64,000 nucleotides of DNA from Burkholderiales bacterium. Lineage in GTDB: Bacteria; Pseudomonadota; Gammaproteobacteria; Burkholderiales; Burkholderiaceae_C. The notes under the pieces are model-generated. The model was not told where the DNA came from. It saw only the letters and a list, made by a program, of their open reading frames with translations, and searched no databases. Position 1 is the stretch's first letter. The number at the start of each line of letters is the position of its first letter. Positions 7,404 to 13,899 of the stretch are shown here, piece by piece. Position numbers and translations under genes: made by a program. The stretch is from NCBI GenBank assembly GCA_016223165.1, contig JACRPO010000011.1:1-64000 (forward strand), read 5' to 3'.

Positions 7404-9289
7404 AGCCGACGGCCGGCCGCGTGCTGCTGCGTTGGCTGGCCCGCGGCCTCGTGGGCTGCTGGGCCGGCCTCGCGGCCGCGGCGCCGCCGGCCTCACCGCC
7501 TTCGCGGCCGCTCGCCGTGCCGGTGCATCTGTACGTCTCGCCCGCTACGCAGGCCTGGTTCGCCCGCATCGGCGGGCGCTACGACGCGCTGGTCAAGCCG
7601 TGGCGCGACCTGCTGGCCGCGGCGTCGTTCGCCACGCGCGAGGTCGACCGGCTCGACGGTCTGTCGGGCGAGGCCGGCGGCGTGCTCGTGCTGCCCTCGG
7701 CCGTGGCTCTTGGCGCCGCGGAGCGGCGGGCGCTGCTGCGCTTCCGCCGCGAAGGCGGCAGCATCCTCGCCACCTGGGCCACCGGCGCGCGCGACGCCGA
7801 GGGCGCCTGGCAGGGCTACGGCTTCGTGCGCGAACTCGTCGGCGTGGCCGTCGACGGCGAGATCGACAAGGACGCGCGCACGCGCTTCCTCATTCCGTAC
7901 GGCGAGACGCCCGTCAACCGCAGCGTGCCCGCCGGCCGGCGCCTGTGGCTCGGCCAGCTCGGCGAGCGGCCGCTGCGCCTCAGCGGCGGGGTCGAGGCGG
8001 CGGCCTACATGGACTGGGCGCGCACCGTGCTGCGCACCGGCGACCACCACTCGGCGATCGTCTACGACGAGGCGGGCCCGGGCCGGGTGGTGATGTTCGG
8101 CTTCGCCGAGACGGCCTGGGACTTCCATCCGGAGGAGATGCGCGCGCTGGCCGGGGACGCCGTGCGCTGGCTGCGGCGTCAGCCCGGCGCGAAACTGGCC
8201 GCCTGGCCGCACAGCCACCGCGCCGCGCAGCTGATCGAGATGGACACCGAAGAGGGCTTCGGCAACGCCATCCACTTCGCCGAACTGATGGAGAGCATGA
8301 ACGCGGCGGGCACCTTCTACTGCCTGACCAGCGAAGCACGCAGGCACCGCGCGCTCGTGCGCCAGCTCGCCGCCCGGCACGAGATCGGTTTCCACGGCGA
8401 GGTGCACATCGGCTTCAAGGGCCTGTCGCGCGCCAAGCAGCAGGCCCGGCTCGAGCGCATGTTCAGCGACATGCGCGAGATCCTGGGCGCGGCCGACGTC
8501 GGCTGGCCCCCCGGCGCCGGGCACGGCTTCCGCGCCCCGACCGAGGCCTACGACGACACCACCGAGACCTTGCTGCTGGCCATGGGCTTGCGGCATCACG
8601 TGGTCGACCCCAATCGCAGCGCCGACCGGCTGCCCATGTTCGCCGCCGTGGCCGGCGCCGACCCGTCGCGAGACCTGGTCGTGCTGCCACGCGGCCAGCT
8701 CGACGACCTCAACTACGTGCAACTCAAGCTCGACGACGACCAGATCGGCGCCGCCCTGATCGGCGAGTACGAGATGAACCTGCGCATGGCCGGGCTCGCC
8801 GTGCTCAGCGTGCACAGCCAGAACTTCGCCGACCCCGACCGGTTGCTGGGCAAGCCGCAGCACACGGCGCTGATGACGCACGCGCTGGAAGACCTGGCGC
8901 GCCATGTCGGGCCGCGCCACGACCGCGTCTGGATGGCGCCGGGCGGGCGCATCGCGCAGTGGTGGCGCGAGCGCAGCCGCGCCACGCTGGCCGCGCGCGC
9001 CGAAGGCGGGCAACTGGCCCTCGAGCTCGAGGTCACGGGCGCGACGCCGATCGAAGGGCTCACGGTGCGCGTCGACCACCCGCGCGAGGAGGCGGTGCCG
9101 ACCGTGCGCCCCGCGGCCGCAACGGCCGCAACGGCCGCAACGGCGGCGTCGGCGGTGCCGGCGGTCGCCTTGCAGGCGACGGCGCCCGCGCCGGTGCCGC
9201 AGGTGCGCCGCATCGATCGCTTCAGCTCGGCCCTCGTCTTCGCCACCGCGGCGCCGGGCCGCCACCGCTACGTCGTCACCTTCCCTTGA
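7400..9289 (+). CDS. Two-domain secreted polysaccharide deacetylase-like protein
   Basis: The protein has 629 residues and overlaps the previous gene by 4 bp. A signal peptide covers about residues 1-28. Residues 35-260 form an extra domain with glutamine-amidotransferase/beta-galactosidase-trimerisation flavour (VLVLPSAVAL, then REGGSILATWATGA). Residues 275-500 resemble a NodB-type domain: MDTEEG (281-286) in the place of TFDDG, the metal pair H332-x3-H336, an FRAPTEAYDD motif and a late VLSVHSQ. The C-terminal 100 residues form a beta-rich tail with an Ala/Thr linker encoded by a 9-bp repeat. It probably deacetylates the polymer in the periplasm, in a PgaB-like role but with different architecture. 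The last 14 bp overlap the convergent GH18-like gene. Confidence 0.82.
   Translation: MKPTAGRVLLRWLARGLVGCWAGLAAAAPPASPPSRPLAVPVHLYVSPATQAWFARIGGRYDALVKPWRDLLAAASFATREVDRLDGLSGEAGGVLVLPSAVALGAAERRALLRFRREGGSILATWATGARDAEGAWQGYGFVRELVGVAVDGEIDKDARTRFLIPYGETPVNRSVPAGRRLWLGQLGERPLRLSGGVEAAAYMDWARTVLRTGDHHSAIVYDEAGPGRVVMFGFAETAWDFHPEEMRALAGDAVRWLRRQPGAKLAAWPHSHRAAQLIEMDTEEGFGNAIHFAELMESMNAAGTFYCLTSEARRHRALVRQLAARHEIGFHGEVHIGFKGLSRAKQQARLERMFSDMREILGAADVGWPPGAGHGFRAPTEAYDDTTETLLLAMGLRHHVVDPNRSADRLPMFAAVAGADPSRDLVVLPRGQLDDLNYVQLKLDDDQIGAALIGEYEMNLRMAGLAVLSVHSQNFADPDRLLGKPQHTALMTHALEDLARHVGPRHDRVWMAPGGRIAQWWRERSRATLAARAEGGQLALELEVTGATPIEGLTVRVDHPREEAVPTVRPAAATAATAATAASAVPAVALQATAPAPVPQVRRIDRFSSALVFATAAPGRHRYVVTFP
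9113..9147 (+). repeat. 9-bp tandem repeat inside the deacetylase-like gene
   Basis: The unit GCAACGGCC is repeated about three times and encodes an Ala-Ala-Thr linker (AATAATAATAAS) between the deacetylase domain and the C-terminal tail. Confidence 0.6.
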
Positions 9290-10397
9290 AGCGGCGCAGC
9301 AGGCTGTCGAAGGCCCCGTCGTCGTAGCCGACCGGGAAGACGGCGATGCCGGCCAGGCCCTGCTGCTGCACGAACTCGAGCTTGGCGGCCAGGCTTACCT
9401 CGTCCTCGAACCAGCCCTGGCGCCAGCCGCCCTTGGGCTCCTGGTAGGCGTAGTAGGGCGAGCCGCTGGCCGCGTCGCGGCGCAGGCCATGGCGCGCGGC
9501 CTCCTCTCGCGCGCCGATGCGGATGCCCGGCAGCCGGTTCGCATCGAGCTGCGCGTAGCTGATCTCGCGCGCCGGCCCGAGCGCGCGCGCGCCGACGCCG
9601 GCCGATTCCGCCGGCCACTCGTAGCCGAAGAACGGCACCCCGAAGACGATCTTGTGCCGCGGCGCGCCCAGCCGCACGTAGTGCGCCAGCGCGCTCTCCC
9701 ACGTGATGGCGAAGGGACCGCGCAGCGGTGCCACCGGCCCGGCGCGCGCGCTCGTGCGGTGGTGCGAGTCGTAGCCCTGCACGACGATGTGGTCCAGCTG
9801 CGCCAGCGTCGCCGCGTCGTACAGGTCGACGGCCGCGCCCATCACGCCGAAGGCGCTCAGTGCCACCACCGGCCCGCGGCCGCCGAGGCCGGCGCGCAAC
9901 TGCGCGCAGAACTCCCGGTAGCCGATCACGGCCGCGCCCGACACCGGATCGAAGATCTCGATGTCGAGGTGGATGCCGCTCGCCTGCGCGGCCAGCCGCA
10001 GCAACTCGGCGAGCAGGCGGCCACGACGGCCGGGGTCGGTGAAGACGCGCTCGAAGCGCGGCGCGCTGAACATCGTGACGGTCACCTCCAGCGGCAGGCG
10101 GCGCGCGCGCGTGGCCTCGCGCAGGTGCTCCCACTGCTGCGGCCAGCCGTTGCTCTGCGCCAGCTGCCCCTCGTCGTCGATGTCGATGGCGAAGAAGCGC
10201 AGCCCGTCGTAGGGTCGCAGTTCGAGGGCGCGCCACTGATCGCCCAGCCACCAGGGGTAGTAGCCCCAGACCACCGGCCGCGGCGGGCCCTGGCCGGTGC
10301 GTGCCTCGCGCGCGATGAGCGAGACCGCCAGCACCGCGACGGCAGCCGCCAGCAGGGCGCCCAGCAGCAGGGAACGCGAGGACCGGCGGGACGGCAT
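9276..10397 (-). CDS. Membrane-anchored GH18-like glycosidase
   Basis: The 373-residue start at 10397 places a signal anchor (SLLLGALLAAAVAVLAVSL) right at the N-terminus; an upstream in-frame start at 10472 is possible. The body looks like a TIM barrel of the GH18/YaaH type: VVWGYYPWW near the start, then SGIHLDIEIFD, which keeps the last Asp and Glu of the DxxDxDxE motif but has Ser and His for the first two Asp. A C-terminal GIAVFPVGYDDG follows. It may cut or trim the exopolysaccharide made by the convergent operon, comparable to the hydrolase half of PgaB. The altered active site means hydrolysis is not certain. It overlaps the preceding gene tail-to-tail by 14 bp. Confidence 0.75.
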   Translation of the reverse strand: MPSRRSSRSLLLGALLAAAVAVLAVSLIAREARTGQGPPRPVVWGYYPWWLGDQWRALELRPYDGLRFFAIDIDDEGQLAQSNGWPQQWEHLREATRARRLPLEVTVTMFSAPRFERVFTDPGRRGRLLAELLRLAAQASGIHLDIEIFDPVSGAAVIGYREFCAQLRAGLGGRGPVVALSAFGVMGAAVDLYDAATLAQLDHIVVQGYDSHHRTSARAGPVAPLRGPFAITWESALAHYVRLGAPRHKIVFGVPFFGYEWPAESAGVGARALGPAREISYAQLDANRLPGIRIGAREEAARHGLRRDAASGSPYYAYQEPKGGWRQGWFEDEVSLAAKLEFVQQQGLAGIAVFPVGYDDGAFDSLLRRFKGR

Positions 10398-10493
10398 TGG
10401 GCGGATGCGTGCGGATGCGCGCGGCAGCGGCGACCGAAGAGTATCCGTCGCCACCGTGTCGAAAGGCGCCACCGCGCCGCCGGCGCAACCGCT

Positions 10494-11120
10494 TCAGCCG
10501 GGCGCGGGCCACAGGCCCGCCCACTGCCACAGCGCAAAGCCCGCGAGCAGCAGGGCCGAGATGCGCCCCACCCAGCGCCGCGCCCGCAAGTCGAGGTGGT
10601 GGCGCAACCGCGCGACGCCGGCACTGAGCAGCAGCCACCACAGCGCCGAGCCGAGCAGCACGCCGAGCACCATCGGCAGCGGCGCGAGCGGCCCGGCCCG
10701 GCGCGCGCCCATGGCGCCGAAGATGGCGATGAACGACAGGATCGTCGCCGGGTTCGACAGCGTCAGCGCGAAGGTCGCCGCGAACGACGATCCGAGCCCG
10801 GGCGCCGCTTCCACCTTCGCGGCCTGCTCGGCCGGCGCGGCGCTCCAGCTGCGCCAGGCCAGCCACAGCAGCAGCGCGCCACCCGCGAGCGCCAGCGGCA
10901 CGCGCGCCGCCTGCAGCGCATTCATCACCACCACGACACCGAAGGCGCCGACGGCCCCATAGCACGCGTCGGCCACCGCCGCGCCGAGCCCGGTGGCGAG
11001 ACCGACCACGCGACCATGGTCGAGCGTGCGCTGGATGACGAGCAGGCCGATCGGGCCCACCGGCGCGGCGATGGCCAGGCCGATCCACAGCGCTTGCAGG
11101 AAGGCGCCCGCGTGTTCCAT
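10494..11120 (-). CDS. LysE/RhtB-family exporter
   Basis: The 208-residue protein has about six membrane helices. The N-terminus contains the LysE-family signature (GLAIAAPVGPIGLLVIQRTL) and a SNPATILSFIAIF segment in the middle, both typical of amino acid exporters. The substrate cannot be told from sequence; cationic amino acids, threonine or homoserine lactones are known for the family. It stands alone, upstream of the GH18-like gene on the same strand. Confidence 0.88.
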   Translation of the reverse strand: MEHAGAFLQALWIGLAIAAPVGPIGLLVIQRTLDHGRVVGLATGLGAAVADACYGAVGAFGVVVVMNALQAARVPLALAGGALLLWLAWRSWSAAPAEQAAKVEAAPGLGSSFAATFALTLSNPATILSFIAIFGAMGARRAGPLAPLPMVLGVLLGSALWWLLLSAGVARLRHHLDLRARRWVGRISALLLAGFALWQWAGLWPAPG

Positions 11121-11213
11121 GCCCCGCAGGCTACCAGCGGGCCCGCGCCCGGCGGACCCGGCTTTCGGACCTTCGGACCTTCGAGCGCTCGGGCCCCTCC
11201 GGCCGTTTGCCGC

Positions 11214-13523
11214 TCAGTACCGCAGCCGCGCCAGGTAAGTCTCCTCCGACGCCGACAAGGCCTCGCCGAGCGTCGTGATGCCCATGCCCTGCAGCAGCGG
11301 CACCAGCTTCATGAACACCTCGGCGGTGACCATCGCGTCGCCGAGCGCCGTGTGCCGGCCGAGCACGGTGACGCCCAGCCTGCCGGCGATCGCCTCCAGG
11401 CTGTGGTTGTCCTGCTTCGGGTGCACCACGGCCGAGAGCAGCAGCGTATCGAGCACGGGCTGCTCGAAGCGCACGCCGGTCGCGGCCTCGGCCAGCTGCA
11501 GGAAGCGCATGTCGAAGGCGGCGTTGTGCGCGACGAGGACGGTGTCGTGCGCGAAGTCGTGGAACGCGGGCAGCACCTCGGCCAGCCTGGGCTGACCCTG
11601 CAGCATCTCGGGCCGGATACCGTGGATGGCGATGCCGGCCTCGCTGAGCTCGCGCTCGGGATTCACGAGCTGGTCGAAGGTCTCCTGCCGGCGCAGGCGC
11701 GCCGCGACGATGCGCGTGGCGCCGATCTGGATGATGCGATCACCCTCGCTCGGGCGCAGGCCCGTGGTCTCGGTGTCGAAGACGGTGTAGCTCAGGTCGG
11801 CGAGGAGCTGCTCGCCGAGCGCGTCGCCGGGCTGCATGGCGCGCGCGGCGAAGAGGTTGAAGTCGTAGAACTCGGGCCGGCTGTCGTGGCGCAGGACGGC
11901 ACTCGCCTCCAGCATCGCGCCCTCGCCCGCGCCACCGGCGCCACCGGCGACACCGGCGACACCGGCCAGAGGCAGCAGGAAGCGGAAGCGCCCCTCCTGG
12001 CGCGCGCGCTCGCGCTCGAACCAGAAGGCGCCGCCGTGCCGCTGCACCACGTCGCGCAGCGTCAGCGTGCCGCTCGCCTCGCCTTCGTCGCTCTGCAGCG
12101 GTTCGGTCTCCCAGCCCACCACCGTCTCGGTGCTCATCGCCGCCACCGGGAAGGCGAGGTCGAGCTGTGCGCGCCGCACGCCCTGGTGCTCGGCGTCGGC
12201 CAGGCGCAGCGTCACGCGCGGCACGTCGTAGGCCTGCACGAGGCGCGTCGCCAGGTGCAGCAGGGCCTGGATGAGGGAATAACTCTCCACCTTCAACCAC
12301 AGATCGGCATCCACGCTGCCGGCCTCGGCGGCGAGGCCGCCCTGGCCGTGCAGGCGGCGCACGGCGGCGGCCACGAAGTCGCTGCCGAGCATGTCCTCGA
12401 GCGGCCAGCGCTGCTCGAGCGCCGAGGCGCTCTGCGCGGCCGCCTCGTCGAGCCGGCGGGCGAGCGCGCCGATCTCCTCGCGGATGACGCCGAGGAAGCG
12501 CTCGCGCGTCGGCGCATCCAGGCCGGGGTCCTCGAGCAGCTCCACCGCCGCCTGCAGGTTGCCGATGCTGCCGCGGCTGCCTTCGGTGAGGGTGTGCAGC
12601 AGCCGTTCGCGCGCGCGCTCCTCGGCCATCTCCTGCGTGATGTTCTCGAGCATCAGCACGAAGCCGTTGAGCACGGGCGGCGAGCCGGTGCCCGGCGCCG
12701 GACCAGGCTCCTTCACCGGCGCCAGCTGCACGCGCAGCAACTGCCCGCTCTTGGTGGGCGTGACGAACTGCGCCGAGGGATGCGCGGCACCACGCGCCAG
12801 GCGCTGCTGCACCGCCTCGAGCGCATGCGCGACGAGGCGGCGGTCGAGCACGCCGTAGATGCTGCGCCCGAGGCCGATCGGCTCCGCGCCGCCGATCGGG
12901 CTGGTCGCCCCGGCGCCGGCCGGCGCCGCCAGCAGCGCGCGGAACTGCAGCCGCGCGCGTGCGTTGAACAGCAGGATGCGCCCGTCGAGGTTGCAAACCA
13001 CCACGCTCTGCGCGAGCTCGGCCATCAGCGCGGCGAGCCGGCCCTTCTCCTGCTCGACCTCGCGGCTGCCTTCGGCGATGCGCTCGCCGATCTCGCGCCG
13101 CAACGCATCGCGCTGCAACGCCAGCGCCGCCACCGCGGCGGTGAGCGCGATGCTGTCCTCGCTCACGCCCTCGCCCGCGTCGAGCAGCGCCAGGCCGGCG
13201 TCGTCCTGTCCCGGCGCGGTGGCGCCCGCCGCCGGATCGGCACTCAGCAGCACGCGCACGCGCTCGGCCAGCCGGCCCGGCGCGGCCGCGAAGCGGACCC
13301 AGGCCTTGTGCACGAGCACGCCAGCGGCCAGCGAGGCGAAGAACCACACCATCACCACGATCGCGAGGTTCGGCTCCACCGCCGCCCAGACCTGTGCCCG
13401 GTGCTCCGGCGGCAAGGTGGCCGCGAGCAGGCCCAGCGCCGCGGCCAGCAGCCCTGCGAACACCAGCGCCGGCAAGGCGGCCGCCACGAGCGCAGCGCGA
13501 TCGACGGGGCGGGCCGCGCTCAT
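11214..13523 (-). CDS. Membrane pseudo-histidine-kinase fused to DEDDh 3'-5' exonuclease
   Basis: The protein has 769 residues. Two membrane helices (about 12-37 and 52-73) are followed by a PAS-like domain (165-300, VVVCNLDGRILLFNARARLQF). A DHp/HATPase-like module spans 305-520, but the phosphoacceptor position reads LTEGSRGSIGNL, with no His, and the ATPase boxes are degenerate. After a Gly/Ala repeat linker (521-535), residues 578-769 are a DnaQ-type exonuclease with all catalytic residues: D583 and E585 in FDTETTG, D671 in AHNAAFD, H724 and D729. Exonuclease-sensor proteins of this kind are known next to CrbS-type acetate kinases, for example in Pseudomonas. It is the last gene of the acetate block. 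Its nucleic-acid target is unknown. Confidence 0.85.
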   Translation of the reverse strand: MSAARPVDRAALVAAALPALVFAGLLAAALGLLAATLPPEHRAQVWAAVEPNLAIVVMVWFFASLAAGVLVHKAWVRFAAAPGRLAERVRVLLSADPAAGATAPGQDDAGLALLDAGEGVSEDSIALTAAVAALALQRDALRREIGERIAEGSREVEQEKGRLAALMAELAQSVVVCNLDGRILLFNARARLQFRALLAAPAGAGATSPIGGAEPIGLGRSIYGVLDRRLVAHALEAVQQRLARGAAHPSAQFVTPTKSGQLLRVQLAPVKEPGPAPGTGSPPVLNGFVLMLENITQEMAEERARERLLHTLTEGSRGSIGNLQAAVELLEDPGLDAPTRERFLGVIREEIGALARRLDEAAAQSASALEQRWPLEDMLGSDFVAAAVRRLHGQGGLAAEAGSVDADLWLKVESYSLIQALLHLATRLVQAYDVPRVTLRLADAEHQGVRRAQLDLAFPVAAMSTETVVGWETEPLQSDEGEASGTLTLRDVVQRHGGAFWFERERARQEGRFRFLLPLAGVAGVAGGAGGAGEGAMLEASAVLRHDSRPEFYDFNLFAARAMQPGDALGEQLLADLSYTVFDTETTGLRPSEGDRIIQIGATRIVAARLRRQETFDQLVNPERELSEAGIAIHGIRPEMLQGQPRLAEVLPAFHDFAHDTVLVAHNAAFDMRFLQLAEAATGVRFEQPVLDTLLLSAVVHPKQDNHSLEAIAGRLGVTVLGRHTALGDAMVTAEVFMKLVPLLQGMGITTLGEALSASEETYLARLRY

Positions 13524-13533
13524 CGCGGAGGCC

Positions 13534-13899
13534 TCAAGACAGCATCTCCCGCACCTTGGCCGCCAGCGCCTGCGTCGAAAACGGCTTGGTCATGTAGGCA
13601 TCGGCGCCGAGGCCGATGCCCTGCGCGACATCGGTGTCGCGGCCCTTGGCCGTGAGCATCAGCACCTTCAGGCCGGCCAGCGTCTCATCGGCGCGCACGG
13701 CGGCCAGCACCTCGTAGCCGCTCTTCTTCGGCATCATCACGTCGAGCAGCACGATCGCCGGGCGCAGGCGGCGCAGCGCCGCCAGCGCCTCCTCGCCGTC
13801 GCGCGCCACGTGCACCTCGTAGCCTTCGCGCTTCATCAGGTACTCGAGCGAGACGACGATGTTCGGCTCGTCGTCGGCGATCAACACCTTCGTGGTCAT
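13534..13899 (-). CDS. Single-domain response regulator (CheY-like receiver)
   Basis: The 121-residue protein consists of a receiver domain only, with acidic pocket DDE near residue 10, phospho-Asp in LLDVMMPKKSGYE, Thr in MLTAKG and Lys in TKPF. The ATG overlaps the stop of the kinase gene (ATGA), so the two are co-translated and it is the likely phosphate acceptor. Classical CrbR carries a LuxR-type DNA-binding domain, which is absent here. Output must therefore go through another protein, possibly the downstream pseudokinase-exonuclease. Confidence 0.9.
   Translation of the reverse strand: MTTKVLIADDEPNIVVSLEYLMKREGYEVHVARDGEEALAALRRLRPAIVLLDVMMPKKSGYEVLAAVRADETLAGLKVLMLTAKGRDTDVAQGIGLGADAYMTKPFSTQALAAKVREMLS

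Noticed and set aside
8904..13655. Very long plus-strand open frame of about 1580 codons
   Set aside because: It crosses several well-supported minus-strand genes (GH18-like, LysE, exonuclease) and has only low-complexity translation; such frames are common in GC-rich DNA.
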